Position numbers and translations under genes: made by a program | Notes under the pieces: model-generated | Databases searched by the model: none | What the model was told of the DNA's origin: nothing | The model's input: only the letters and a program-made list of their open reading frames with translations | In this document: positions 1-8,359 of the stretch, one piece after another | Position numbering within the stretch: the first letter of the stretch is position 1 | How the letters are laid out: each line of letters starts with the position of its first letter | Assembly (NCBI GenBank): GCA_965199665.1 | Contig: OZ241208.1 | Coordinates: 3,162,001 to 3,226,000 of the forward strand | From: JAVVHH01 sp965199665 | GTDB taxonomy: Bacteria; Pseudomonadota; Alphaproteobacteria; Acetobacterales; Acetobacteraceae | DNA length: 64,000 nt | Direction: 5' to 3'

Positions 1-77
1 AGGTCGCCGCGCATCGGGAACGGCGTGGTCGGCAGGAACACGGTCGATTTGTAGTCGGTGACGGGAGCGTCGGTCAT
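1..77 (-). CDS. ileS: isoleucyl-tRNA synthetase, N-terminal fragment
   Basis: Only the first 25 codons lie in the window; the gene runs off the left edge. The start reads MTDAPVTDYKSTVFLPTTPF, which matches the conserved N-terminal lead of bacterial IleS (DYKSTxFLPxTxFPMR). The full enzyme charges tRNA-Ile in the cytoplasm. It is divergent from uppP, with about 180 bp between the two starts. Identification rests on this short stretch only. Confidence 0.8.
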   Translation of the reverse strand, partial: MTDAPVTDYKSTVFLPTTPFPMRGD

Positions 78-259
78 GCTACGTTCCTGGACGGCGGTGG
101 CGCGGCTCGGGCTCGCCTCGATCGGGGTGGCCGAGGCGGTTATTGGCGCAGAGCAGGTGCGGGCGGTGCCGCGCATATGCGGATGCACGACGGGCGGGGT
201 CAAGGTCGCCGGGTTTCTGCTATCGAGCGCCCGCCGCCCTCACCCGCAATGGACCCATC

Positions 260-1063
260 ATGGATCTGACCACCACCCTCCAAGCCGTTCTGCTCGGTAT
301 CGTCGAGGGGCTGACCGAGTTCATCCCGGTCTCCTCGACGGGCCACCTGATCCTGCTGACCGACCTGCTCGGCTTCCAGGGCCCGCCGGGCAAGGTGTTC
401 GAGATCGTCATCCAGCTCGGCGCCGTGCTGGCCGTGCTGGTGCTCTACGCGCCGCGGTTGCTCGGCGTGGTGCGGCGCGCGCCGACCGATCCGGGCGCCC
501 GGCGCTTCATCGCCGCCGTGCTGCTCGCCTTCCTGCCCGCGGCCGTCGTCGGCGCGCTGGCGCACGACTTCATCAAGTCGGCACTGTTCTCGCCCTGGGT
601 GGTGTCCGTGAGCTTGATCCTCGGCGGCATCGCGATCCTCGCCATCGAGCGGTGGCGCCCGGCGCCCCGGCACGCCGACATCGAGCGCTTCTCGCCGGGC
701 CTGTCGCTGGGGATCGGCGCCTTCCAGCTCCTGGCGCTGGTGCCCGGCGTGTCGCGCTCGGGATCGACCATCATGGGCGCGCTGCTGCTGGGCGTGGAGC
801 GGAAGGCGGCGACCGAGTTCTCGTTCTTCCTGGCGATCCCGACCATGCTCGGCGCGACGGTGTATGACCTCTACAAGAACCGCGGCACGCTCGATGGCGG
901 CGGCGCGGCTCTGATCGCGGTCGGCTTCGCCGTCGCCTTCGTTTCGGCGCTGCTGGTGGTCCGTGCCCTGGTCGGCTTCGTCAGCCGCAACGGCTTCACC
1001 CCGTTCGCCTGGTATCGCATCGCCCTCGGGCTGGTGATGCTGGTCGTCTTGTCGATGCGTTAG
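260..1063 (+). CDS. uppP: undecaprenyl-diphosphatase (UppP/BacA)
   Basis: Integral membrane phosphatase that converts undecaprenyl diphosphate to the monophosphate, recycling the lipid carrier for peptidoglycan. The 267-aa protein shows both family signatures: the N-terminal EGLTEFIPVSSTGHL motif (about residues 17-31) and the PGVSRSGSTIMGALLLG motif (about 162-178), with several hydrophobic helices to the C-terminus. The ATG at 260 was chosen because it begins the canonical MDLTTTLQAVLLGIVEG start; the frame is open further upstream but without family similarity. Its TAG stop overlaps the TAA stop of the convergent ndh gene inside the shared bases TTAG. Confidence 0.95.
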   Translation: MDLTTTLQAVLLGIVEGLTEFIPVSSTGHLILLTDLLGFQGPPGKVFEIVIQLGAVLAVLVLYAPRLLGVVRRAPTDPGARRFIAAVLLAFLPAAVVGALAHDFIKSALFSPWVVSVSLILGGIAILAIERWRPAPRHADIERFSPGLSLGIGAFQLLALVPGVSRSGSTIMGALLLGVERKAATEFSFFLAIPTMLGATVYDLYKNRGTLDGGGAALIAVGFAVAFVSALLVVRALVGFVSRNGFTPFAWYRIALGLVMLVVLSMR

Positions 1064-2424
1064 TGCAGCTTCACGCGCGTCGCCGGGCCGCGACTGAACA
1101 GCCCGGCGGCCGTGCGTAGCGCCACGTTGCCGGTGCCATGCAACGCCGCCTGATGCATCTTGTAGAGCGAACGGTACATCAGCCGGGCGAACAGCCCTTC
1201 GACGAACATCGAGCGCCCGACGTTGAAGCCCATCAGGCTGCCCACCGTGCTGTAGCGGCCCAGCGACACCAACGAGCCGAAATCGCGGTAGACGAACGGC
1301 GTCAGCGGCCTGCCGGCCAAGCGGGCGGCAATCTGGTTCACCATGTGCGACGCCATCTGGTGCGCCGCCTGCGCGCGGGGCGGGACCGGCTTGCCGCTCC
1401 GCGCATCCGGACAGGACGAGCAATCGCCGACCGCGAACACGTCGTCATCCTCCGTCGTCTGCAACGTCGGCCGCACCACCAGTTGGTTGACCTTGTTGGT
1501 CTCGAGCCCGCCGAATCCGCGCAGCACGTCCGGCGCCTTCACGCCGGCAGCCCACACCACCAGCTCGGCGCCGATCTCTTCGCCGCTGGCCAGCACCACG
1601 CGATCGGCGCGGACCTCGGCCACCTTGGCGCCGGTGCGGACGTCGATGCGCAATGAGGCAAGCAGGTTCAGCGTCGCGGCCGAGATCCGCTCCGGCAGCG
1701 CCGGCAGGATGCGCGGGGCGGCCTCGATCAGCACGATGCGGATGTCGCGCTCCGGCACGATGCGGTCGAGCCCGTAGGCCACGATGGCACGCACGGTGCG
1801 GTGCAGCTCGGCCGCCAGCTCCGTGCCGGTCGCGCCGGCGCCGATGATGGCGACGTGGAGCTGGCCCGGCCGGATCGGCCCGTCCTGGCCGTTGGCGCGC
1901 AGACAGGCATCGATCAGGCGGCGGTTGAACCGGTTCGCCTGCTCGGCCGTCTCGAGCGGCACGGCGAACTTCGACGCGCCCGGCGTGCCGAAATCGTTGG
2001 TGATGCTGCCGATCGACATCACCAACGTGTCGTAGGGGAGCGACACGGCCGATGTGATCTCCCGGCCTTCATCGTCCACCACCGAGCCGAGGTGCAACCG
2101 CTTGGCGGCCCGGTCGAGCCCGACCACCTCGCCGAACCGGTAGGTGAAATGGTGCCAATGCGCCTGGGCAAGGTAGTTCAGCTCGTGCTCGGCCCGCGGC
2201 AGGCTGCCGGCGGCCAAGGAGTGGAGCAGCGGCTTCCAGATATGCGCCCGGTTGCGCTCCACCAGCGTGATCTGCGCCAGGCCTTTGCGGCCGAACTTGT
2301 TGCCGAGCTTGGTCACCAGCTCCAGCCCGGCGGCTCCGCCCCCGGCAACGACCACATGATGCACGGCCCGGCCCCCCACCTTTGCAACAGCTATGTCACA
2401 GAACAGCTCTGGCTTGCGACGCAT
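1060..2424 (-). CDS. ndh: type II NADH dehydrogenase (NAD(P)/FAD-dependent oxidoreductase)
   Basis: Non-proton-pumping NADH:quinone oxidoreductase of the respiratory chain. Two Rossmann motifs are visible: VVVAGGGAAGLELVTKLG near the N-terminus for FAD and AIIGAGATGTELAAELH mid-protein for NADH. The GDCSS motif of FAD-dependent pyridine nucleotide-disulfide oxidoreductases follows (VFAVGDCSSCPDA). At up to 454 aa it fits Ndh. The N-terminal start is uncertain: ATG at 2424 overlaps the end of ribF by 29 bp, while a GTG start (VHHVVVAGGG) preceded by AAAGGTGGGG is also possible. It follows ribF, the FAD-synthesis gene, on the same strand, a sensible pairing for a flavoenzyme. Confidence 0.9.
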   Translation of the reverse strand: MRRKPELFCDIAVAKVGGRAVHHVVVAGGGAAGLELVTKLGNKFGRKGLAQITLVERNRAHIWKPLLHSLAAGSLPRAEHELNYLAQAHWHHFTYRFGEVVGLDRAAKRLHLGSVVDDEGREITSAVSLPYDTLVMSIGSITNDFGTPGASKFAVPLETAEQANRFNRRLIDACLRANGQDGPIRPGQLHVAIIGAGATGTELAAELHRTVRAIVAYGLDRIVPERDIRIVLIEAAPRILPALPERISAATLNLLASLRIDVRTGAKVAEVRADRVVLASGEEIGAELVVWAAGVKAPDVLRGFGGLETNKVNQLVVRPTLQTTEDDDVFAVGDCSSCPDARSGKPVPPRAQAAHQMASHMVNQIAARLAGRPLTPFVYRDFGSLVSLGRYSTVGSLMGFNVGRSMFVEGLFARLMYRSLYKMHQAALHGTGNVALRTAAGLFSRGPATRVKLH

Positions 2425-3313
2425 CTCGGGCGATTTGCGCCTTCAACTCGTCGAAGGAAGCGAATTTCTGCTCGGCTCGTATGAAGCTATGCAACGAGAC
2501 CGCCACCTCCTGCCCATACAGATCGCCTTCCCAGTCGAACAAATGCGCCTCGACCCGGCTTTCCAACCCCTCGTTCACCGTCGGACGACGGCCGATATTG
2601 GCGACGCCGGGCACGTCCGTGCCGTCGGCCAATCGCACGGTGACGGCATACACGCCCCGCGTCGGTTCCAGGTGGCGCCCGAGCGGAACGTTGGCGGTCG
2701 GGAAACCGATGGTCCGCCCGCGCTTGTCCCCATGCGAGACCACGCCGCGAACGGCCCAGGGCCGGCCCAGATCGGAGGCGGCACGCTCCGGATAACCGTC
2801 CTGCAGCAGCCGGCGGATGCGGGTCGAGCTGATCGGGCCCGCGGCGTCGGTCAGTTGCGGCACGATCGACAGGCCGATGCCCAGCGCCTCCGCCCGTGGG
2901 GCCAGGTAAACGGCATCCCCGCCGCGCCGGTGCCCGAACGCGAAGTCGGCGCCGCAGGCCAGATGCGCCGCGCCGATCCCGCGATGCAGCACGTCGGCCA
3001 CGAACGCCTCGGCCGACAGGCCGGAGAACTCGCGGTCGAACGGGATCTCGTACAGCAGCTCGACGCCGTGCGCCGCCAGCACGTCCGCCCGCTCACGTCC
3101 CAGCGTCAACCGGAACGGCGGGTCGTCGGGGCGGAACAACTCGCGCGGATGCGGCTCGAAGGTGAGCACGGCGAGCGGGGCGCCGGGTCGCGCGGCGTGC
3201 GCGGCCCGCAGCAGGTGCGCGTGCCCGCGATGCACGCCGTCGAAGTTGCCCAGCGCGACGGTGGCGTGGCGTAGCTCGTCCGGCAGGTCGCGCCAGGTAG
3301 AAATGGTCTGCAA
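2396..3313 (-). CDS. ribF: bifunctional riboflavin kinase / FAD synthetase
   Basis: Makes FMN from riboflavin and then FAD. The N-terminal FAD synthetase (nucleotidyltransferase) domain shows VALGNFDGVHRGHAHLL and later SSTRIRRLLQDG. The C-terminal flavokinase domain shows RGRTIGFPTANVPLG and the VEAHLFDWEGDLYG region. The chosen TTG start (ELQTISTWRDLP, 305 aa) gives normal length and has a GAGGG stretch about ten bases upstream; an ATG at 3409 would add 32 non-conserved residues and run into the divergent gene at 3399. The 3' end overlaps the ndh start, suggesting a common transcript. Confidence 0.9.
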   Translation of the reverse strand: MQTISTWRDLPDELRHATVALGNFDGVHRGHAHLLRAAHAARPGAPLAVLTFEPHPRELFRPDDPPFRLTLGRERADVLAAHGVELLYEIPFDREFSGLSAEAFVADVLHRGIGAAHLACGADFAFGHRRGGDAVYLAPRAEALGIGLSIVPQLTDAAGPISSTRIRRLLQDGYPERAASDLGRPWAVRGVVSHGDKRGRTIGFPTANVPLGRHLEPTRGVYAVTVRLADGTDVPGVANIGRRPTVNEGLESRVEAHLFDWEGDLYGQEVAVSLHSFIRAEQKFASFDELKAQIARDASQARAVL

Positions 3314-3398
3314 CTCGGTCGGCCCTCGATCCCGTTTGCCTGTAAGAGGCTTGGGCGCGATGCTGCGGTCAAGCGCGCTGCGCTCGGGGGACAGGACG

Positions 3399-4160
3399 AT
3401 GACGGACACGACGACGCGGGCCGACGAAGCTGCCGCCCTGCTGCTGGCCGTGCGCGACGGCCGGTCGCCGCTGCTGGATGGCTTGCCGCCCGCGCTGCAG
3501 CCTCAGACGGAGGCTGACAGCTACGCGATCCAGCACGCGGTCGCGGCCCGACTCGGTCCGATCGGCGGCTGGAAGGTCGGCTCGCCCGCGCCGGACTCGC
3601 CACGCTTCACCTGCGCGCCGATCCCCGCCGCCGCGATCGTGACGGACGGCGCGACGATCGTCGGCAGCGACCGCGTGGTGGAAGCCGAGATCGCCGTGCG
3701 GCTCGGCCGCGACCTGCCGCCACGGGACGCGCCCTACACCGAAGCCGACCTCCGCGGCGCGATCGCTTCCGTGCACCCCGCGATGGAGATCCTGGCCACC
3801 CGCTTCGCCGATCCGGCCGCCGCCGGCCCGCTCGCCACCCTGGCGGACGCCTCGTCCAACCACAGCCTGCTGCTCGGCCCGCCGATCGCTGGGTGGGACG
3901 GCATCGATCTGGCCCACGAGACGGTTCGGCTGCTCGTCGACGGCACCGGTGTCAAGACCGGCACAGGCAACCCGGGCGGCGACCTGCTGCGCCTGCTGGT
4001 GTGGCTCGCCAATACCGGGGCGCGGGCCGACGGCGGGCTGCGGGCCGGCCAGGCGGTGACCACCGGATCCTGGACCGGGAAGGACCCCGCCGGACCCGGC
4101 CAGACCGTGGTGGCGCAATTCGGCCGCTGCGGTGCCGCCACGCTGCGTTTTGCCGCATGA
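3399..4160 (+). CDS. 2-keto-4-pentenoate hydratase-family protein
   Basis: Member of the MhpD/DmpH fumarylacetoacetate-hydrolase-like fold, which hydrates 2-oxopent-4-enoate or decarboxylates oxalocrotonate in meta-cleavage pathways. The 253-aa protein contains the family segments WKVGSPAPDS, VEAEIAVRLGRDLP (metal-binding acidic residues) and VHPAMEILATRF. The start ATG at 3399 follows GGGGGACAGG. It is divergent from ribF and the first gene of a tight three-gene unit; its TGA overlaps the next ATG as ATGA. The true substrate cannot be read from context, since no ring-cleavage dioxygenase is adjacent. Confidence 0.8.
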   Translation: MTDTTTRADEAAALLLAVRDGRSPLLDGLPPALQPQTEADSYAIQHAVAARLGPIGGWKVGSPAPDSPRFTCAPIPAAAIVTDGATIVGSDRVVEAEIAVRLGRDLPPRDAPYTEADLRGAIASVHPAMEILATRFADPAAAGPLATLADASSNHSLLLGPPIAGWDGIDLAHETVRLLVDGTGVKTGTGNPGGDLLRLLVWLANTGARADGGLRAGQAVTTGSWTGKDPAGPGQTVVAQFGRCGAATLRFAA

Positions 4161-4828
4161 AGGCGCTGATCGTCGGCGCTGGCGCCGGGCTGTCGGCCAG
4201 CTTCGCGCGGCAGCTGGCCGGGGCGGGCTACGACGTCACCTTGGCGGCACGGCGAACGGACAAGCTGGCCGAGCTCGCCTCGGCCATCGGCGCCCGCACC
4301 GAGGCCTGCGACGCCACCGACCCGGCGGCCGTGACCGCGCTGTTCGAAAGCGGCCCCGCCCCGGACGTCGTGCTGTTCAACGCCAGCTACCGCACCCGCG
4401 GCCCCTTCATCGAGCTCGACCCGGTCGAGGTGCGCCGCACGCTGGAGGTCTCGGCGTTTGGCGGATTCTTGGTCGCCCAGGCGGCGGCGCGGGCGATGGG
4501 GGCAGCGGGTCGCGGCACCATCCTGCTCACCGGCGCGTCGGCCAGCGTCAAGGGCTATGCGCAGTCGGCGCCGTTCGCGATGGGCAAGTTCGCTCTGCGC
4601 GGGCTCGCCCAGAGCATGGCCCGCGAACTGCATCCACAGGGCATCCACGTGATCCACGTCGTCGTCGATGGCGGCATCCGCTCTGCCAGCCGGACGGGGA
4701 CGGAGGAGGCGCCGGACGCCCTGCTCGACCCCGACGCCATTGCGAAGACCATGATGGACCTGGTGCGCCAGCCCCGTTCCTGCTGGACGGACGAGATTGC
4801 CGTGCGCCCCTGGGTGGAGCGCTTCTGA
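4157..4828 (+). CDS. SDR-family NAD(P)-dependent oxidoreductase
   Basis: Short-chain dehydrogenase of 223 aa. The N-terminus MKALIVGAGAGLSASFARQL carries a glycine-rich nucleotide loop. The classical YxxxK catalytic pair is altered: the usual Tyr position reads SAPFAMGKFAL, leaving Lys but Phe instead of Tyr, as in the DUF-like glucose-fructose or PhaB-unlike SDR subgroup. Substrate is therefore unknown and full catalytic activity is not assured. It is translationally coupled to its neighbours on both sides (ATGA at its start, TGATG at its end), implying one operon with the hydratase and cytochrome b561. Confidence 0.8.
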   Translation: MKALIVGAGAGLSASFARQLAGAGYDVTLAARRTDKLAELASAIGARTEACDATDPAAVTALFESGPAPDVVLFNASYRTRGPFIELDPVEVRRTLEVSAFGGFLVAQAAARAMGAAGRGTILLTGASASVKGYAQSAPFAMGKFALRGLAQSMARELHPQGIHVIHVVVDGGIRSASRTGTEEAPDALLDPDAIAKTMMDLVRQPRSCWTDEIAVRPWVERF

Positions 4829-5361
4829 TGGCGGCGCTGCGATATGACGGCGTGCAGAAGACGCTGCACTGGGTCGTCGTCGGGCTGGTCGGGACCCAGT
4901 TCGTGACGAAGCTGATCACGCCCGCGGGCTTCTCCGGCGTGACGGAGGCCGGGTTGAACCGCTGGCACCTGGCGGTCGGGCCGACGATCCTGCTGCTGAT
5001 GCTCGTGCGGCTGGCGTGGCGGATGGCGCGGGGTGCGCCGCCAGCGCCGGCCGAATTGGCAACCCCGCTGCAGCTGCTCTCGCGGCTGACGCACTGGGCA
5101 TTCTACGGGCTGCTGCTCGTAATCCCCGTGCTCGGCTGGATCTCGGCCTCGGAATACGGCGCGCGGCCCACCCTGCTGTTCCTGTTCGGCCTCCCCGCCC
5201 TCGCGGCCCCGAACGAGCGCGCCGCCGCCTGGTGGGGCGAACTGCACGGCACCCTGGCCTGGCTCCTGCTCGCCACCATCGCCCTGCACGTGGCCGCCGC
5301 CTGCTGGCACGGCCTAGCCCGCGACGACGGCGTCTTCGCCCGCATGATGCCCGGGAAGTGA
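4828..5361 (+). CDS. cytochrome b561 family membrane protein
   Basis: A 177-aa four-helix membrane protein of the prokaryotic cytochrome b561 type, which moves electrons between quinol or periplasmic donors through two b hemes. Candidate heme-ligand histidines sit in KTLHWVVVG (helix 1), RWHLAVGPT (helix 2), RLTHWAFYG (helix 3) and LHGTLAWLL with LHVAAACWH (helix 4), the expected pattern. The ATG at 4828 overlaps the stop of the SDR gene. It is the last gene of the operon and ends 34 bp before the tRNA. Confidence 0.85.
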   Translation: MAALRYDGVQKTLHWVVVGLVGTQFVTKLITPAGFSGVTEAGLNRWHLAVGPTILLLMLVRLAWRMARGAPPAPAELATPLQLLSRLTHWAFYGLLLVIPVLGWISASEYGARPTLLFLFGLPALAAPNERAAAWWGELHGTLAWLLLATIALHVAAACWHGLARDDGVFARMMPGK

Positions 5362-5395
5362 CGCGCGGCCGCTAATATCTTAGATGGAGCCGACT

Positions 5396-5481
5396 GCTGG
5401 GGTGGCAGAGCGGTTGAATGCACCGGATTTGTAATCCGGCTGGGTAACCACACGCAGGTTCGAATCCTGTCCCCAGCACCA
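5396..5481 (+). tRNA. tRNA with anticodon TGT (nominally tRNA-Thr) on a class II body
   Basis: A clear cloverleaf can be folded by eye. Acceptor stem GCTGGGG (5396-5402) pairs with CCCCAGC (5471-5477), discriminator A and encoded CCA to 5481. The D stem is GCA/TGC, the anticodon stem CCGGA (5423-5427)/TCCGG (5435-5439) with loop TTTGTAA, so positions 34-36 are TGT. The T arm is GCAGG-TTCGAAT-CCTGT. Between anticodon and T stems are 14 bases (5440-5453) that can form TGG-GTAA-CCA, a long variable arm as in Ser/Leu/Tyr tRNAs. Anticodon says Thr; the body is serine-like. Confidence 0.9.
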
Positions 5482-5494
5482 GTCCGTTCCGTTC

Positions 5495-5518
5495 GAACCG
5501 GGGCACCTGCCCCGGTTC
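5495..5518 (+). terminator. strong hairpin just downstream of the tRNA
   Basis: GAACCGGGGC (5495-5504) and GCCCCGGTTC (5509-5518) form a perfect 10-bp stem with a four-base loop ACCT, 13 bases after the tRNA CCA end. There is no T run after it, so it is not a canonical intrinsic terminator; it may help end or process the tRNA transcript. A second smaller inverted repeat (GGCCC/GGGCC) follows at about 5526-5542. The remaining bases to 5770 hold no gene I can support. Confidence 0.5.
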
Positions 5519-5770
5519 AGGGATGGCCCGCTATATGGGCCCATTCTCAACGGGTTACGGGGAGTGTCGCTGATCGGCGTGCGTGCGGAGACGCCGGGAC
5601 TCGGCCCTTGTGCGCGCTGCTTGCAGAGGAATCTCCGGAGGCGGTTTTGGCAGTTTAATCCCTTGTTCCTTTGAGCATCACTGATGCGACTCGGCGACGG
5701 CTGACCGGCTCAGCCCAGGACAAACGAAATAATTTCGTGAGAGGTGACCTGTCGTCTCGCGCTCAGGTTC

Positions 5771-7552
5771 TCAGCGGAAGCCGAGCAGGCTCCGTTGCTG
5801 GTGCCACTGCAGCGGCAGGCGAAAGGCCTCGCGCAGCAGCGTGGTCACGGTCAGCGTTGCGGGCTGCGTGCCAGCTGTGATCGCGGTGATGATGTCCGGC
5901 GCCAGCCAGCGCAGGCGCAGGAGCCGGTAGAGGTGAGCAGTGGTGACCTGCTCCTCGGCCGCAAGCTGTCCGACGGTCAACATCGGGTCGTGGACGAGTC
6001 GCTGGCCGAGATCGTAAGCGCGAGATACGGCTTTGATCAGTCCGAGATCCGGAGAGGCGGCCGGCGTCTGGGTCGCCAGCACCAGTCGCATCTCCCGACC
6101 CGCACGCTTCAGCGTCACGGGTAGGTTGATCGCGATACAGTTATCCCTCTCGTGATTGTCGCGAGGATCGCGCGCCTCTCCCCTCTCGTCCCCGCCCAGC
6201 CGCTTGGCGAGAGCCCGGCGCGAGATCGCGATGGCGATCCTCTCGGCATGCAGCACGACCTGGACGCCGAGCTCGATCAGCGCGGTCCTGATCTCGGGCT
6301 GTGATGCCGCTGCAAGGTGGTCCGCGAGCTTTCGGCTTTGCTCGACCAACTCTCGATCGTCTCCGCGGCGAGTTGTGGATCCCGTCTCGGCCAGCACCGC
6401 AGCGGGATCGCGGAGAAATGTCGTGAGCCCGTCGACGACGATCTGCTCCAGATCGGCCGCCGGCACGCGCCAGCAGGGCGCGGTGGTAGTGCTGGTTTTA
6501 GTGCTGCCGCTGCCGCTGGTGGCAGGGCCGCCCCTTCCCCTGATCAGGGCGGCCGACACGTAGTAGCGATACCGCCGGCCTCCCTTGCTCGCGTAGGTCG
6601 GCGTGAGCCGCTGCCCCGCCGCATCGAACAGCAGCCCGGCGAGCAGGCTGGGCTGATTGGCCGGGCTGCGAGCGGGACCCGCATCGCGGTTCAGCGCCAG
6701 TTGCGCCTGCACCGCGTCCCACAGTGCGGCATCGATGATCGGCTGGTGCTCGCCCGGGTGGACCTCGCCCTTGTGGACGATCTCGCCGCGGTAGAGCCGG
6801 TTCTGCAGGATGGCGTAGAGCGCGCCGCGGCTCATGACCTGCCCGCCATAGCCGGAGCCATCCGGGCGGACCCGCTGCTTGCTGACCACGCCAGCCTCGG
6901 CCAACTCGTCGCGCAGCCGATGCACCGAGCGGAGTGCCAGGTAGCGGCGGAAGATGGTCTCGACCGTGGCAGCCTCCACCGGGTTGATCACCAAGGCGCG
7001 GTCACGGACATCGTAGCCGAGCGGGGCCAAGCCGCCCATCCAGAGGCCGCGGCGTTTGGAGGCGGCGATCTTGTCGCGGATGCGCTCGCCGATGACCTCG
7101 CGCTCGAACTGGGCAAAGGACAGCAGCACGTTGAGGGTCAGCCGCCCCATGCTGGTGGTGGTGTTGAACTGCTGGGTGACGGACACGAACGAGACGTGGC
7201 GCTGGTCGAACACGTCGACCAGCTTGGCGAAGTCCGACAAGGCCCGGGTCAGGCGATCGACCTTGTAGACCACCACCACGTCGATCCGTCCGGCCTCGAT
7301 GTCGGCGATCAGGCGCTTGAGCCCGGGCCGTTCCATGCTGCCGCCGGAGAAGCCCCCGTCATCGTAGGCCTGCGCCGCCGCCGTCCAGCCCTCGTGACGC
7401 TGGGAGGCGATGTAGGCCTCGCAGGCCTCGCGCTGGGCGTGGAGCGAGTTGAAGGCCTGATCCAGCCCCTCCTCCGTCGACTTACGCGTGTAGATCGCGC
7501 AGCGCAGGCGACGGACAACCGCGGTGCTCGACGGAGACCGCGGCCTAGGCAT
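5771..7552 (-). CDS. large serine recombinase (integrase-type)
   Basis: Site-specific recombinase of 593 aa that would integrate and excise the adjoining accessory DNA. The N-terminal resolvase domain begins RRLRCAIYTRKSTEEGLDQ, with Ser of YTRKS as the nucleophile, and includes VVYKVDRLTRALSDF and SFAQFEREVIGERIRDK. A recombinase domain follows (about 175-300), then a C-terminal region with a zinc-ribbon-like position but few cysteines. The ATG at 7552 was chosen because the resolvase fold starts there; it overlaps the DUF2924 gene by 8 bp. With DUF2924 and DUF3489 it forms the three-gene cassette common in alphaproteobacterial islands, here facing the tRNA. Confidence 0.9.
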   Translation of the reverse strand: MPRPRSPSSTAVVRRLRCAIYTRKSTEEGLDQAFNSLHAQREACEAYIASQRHEGWTAAAQAYDDGGFSGGSMERPGLKRLIADIEAGRIDVVVVYKVDRLTRALSDFAKLVDVFDQRHVSFVSVTQQFNTTTSMGRLTLNVLLSFAQFEREVIGERIRDKIAASKRRGLWMGGLAPLGYDVRDRALVINPVEAATVETIFRRYLALRSVHRLRDELAEAGVVSKQRVRPDGSGYGGQVMSRGALYAILQNRLYRGEIVHKGEVHPGEHQPIIDAALWDAVQAQLALNRDAGPARSPANQPSLLAGLLFDAAGQRLTPTYASKGGRRYRYYVSAALIRGRGGPATSGSGSTKTSTTTAPCWRVPAADLEQIVVDGLTTFLRDPAAVLAETGSTTRRGDDRELVEQSRKLADHLAAASQPEIRTALIELGVQVVLHAERIAIAISRRALAKRLGGDERGEARDPRDNHERDNCIAINLPVTLKRAGREMRLVLATQTPAASPDLGLIKAVSRAYDLGQRLVHDPMLTVGQLAAEEQVTTAHLYRLLRLRWLAPDIITAITAGTQPATLTVTTLLREAFRLPLQWHQQRSLLGFR

Positions 7553-8006
7553 CGCGGGAGGTCGGGCGGGCACTCGGCAGCCCAAAGAAGCGCGGGCCTG
7601 ACCAGCGGGCGCCGGTGATCTCGCGGGCGATGGTGCTGAGCGAGCGATAGGTCCGCCCGTCATGCTCGTAGCCACCGGCGACGACGGTGATCACGTGGGT
7701 TCGGCCGTGCCACTCCCGCACGAGGCGTGCACCGGGCTTGAGCGCGACGGGAGGCGTGCGCGCCCTGCCGCTGGCCCCCGGCGCGCCCGCCCCAAGCGAC
7801 CGCAGCTGCCGCTCGGCAACCCGAGCCAGGCTGGGCTGCTGCTGCGCTTGCAGCCGATGCGCCAGGCCGAGCAGGAGCAGGTCGCGGCTCACCCGCGGCG
7901 GCTCGGCCCGGTAGAGGCGCTGCCACGCCTGCCGCAGCCCGGCGGTGTCGAGCGAGCGCAAGCGGTCGATTGCGTCGTCGGCCGCCGGCACCGGCGTGGC
8001 GCTCAC
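7545..8006 (-). CDS. DUF2924 family protein
   Basis: A 153-aa basic protein matching the DUF2924 pattern: an N-terminal helical part (LRQAWQRLYRAEPPRVSRDLLLLGLAHRLQ) and a C-terminal compact domain with LKPGARLVREWHGRTH, VTVVAGGYEHDGRTYRSLS and the terminal ITGARWSGPRFFGL. Function is unknown; the family is regularly found directly before a serine recombinase and is presumed to assist or regulate it. The GTG start overlaps the DUF3489 stop as GTGA and its 3' end overlaps the recombinase start, so the three are co-translated. Confidence 0.85.
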   Translation of the reverse strand: MSATPVPAADDAIDRLRSLDTAGLRQAWQRLYRAEPPRVSRDLLLLGLAHRLQAQQQPSLARVAERQLRSLGAGAPGASGRARTPPVALKPGARLVREWHGRTHVITVVAGGYEHDGRTYRSLSTIAREITGARWSGPRFFGLPSARPTSRDA

Positions 8007-8359
8007 GGATGAGCGCTGGCCACCGCTTCGGTCTTTTTGGCTCGCGTGCGGGTCCGAGCCGGTGGCGCGGTGATCACGCGGTAGATCCGCTGGCCGTCCA
8101 CGATCTCGGACGTCAGCGGGAGGCCGAGCTTCTTGCGAACGACCCCGGCGAGAAAGCCTCGCACCGAGTGGGCCTGCCAGCCAGTCGCTGCCATGATCGC
8201 GGCCAGGGTGCCGCCAGTCGGCTGCCGCAGCAGGGCCAACACGGCATCCTGCTTTGTGCCGGCGTGGTCAGTGGCGGACCTTACCGGGGCGGCCGCGGGC
8301 AACACGACGTCGCTGACGATCTTGGGTGCGGTCTTCGGCTTGCTCTTCTGGACTGGCAT
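8003..8359 (-). CDS. DUF3489 domain protein
   Basis: A 118-aa protein with a lysine- and proline-rich N-terminal tail and a winged-helix-like DUF3489 core: TKQDAVLALLRQPTGGTLAAIMAATGWQ followed by SVRGFLAGVVRKKLGLPLTSE and GQRIYRV. The fold suggests DNA binding. It is first in the cassette with DUF2924 and the recombinase and may be its directionality factor or regulator; this role is inference from gene order only. Confidence 0.85.
   Translation of the reverse strand: MPVQKSKPKTAPKIVSDVVLPAAAPVRSATDHAGTKQDAVLALLRQPTGGTLAAIMAATGWQAHSVRGFLAGVVRKKLGLPLTSEIVDGQRIYRVITAPPARTRTRAKKTEAVASAHP

Noticed and set aside
200..1423. Long minus-strand open frame (407 codons) across uppP
   Set aside because: It is the antisense shadow of uppP and ndh; the translation is low-complexity and has no domain.
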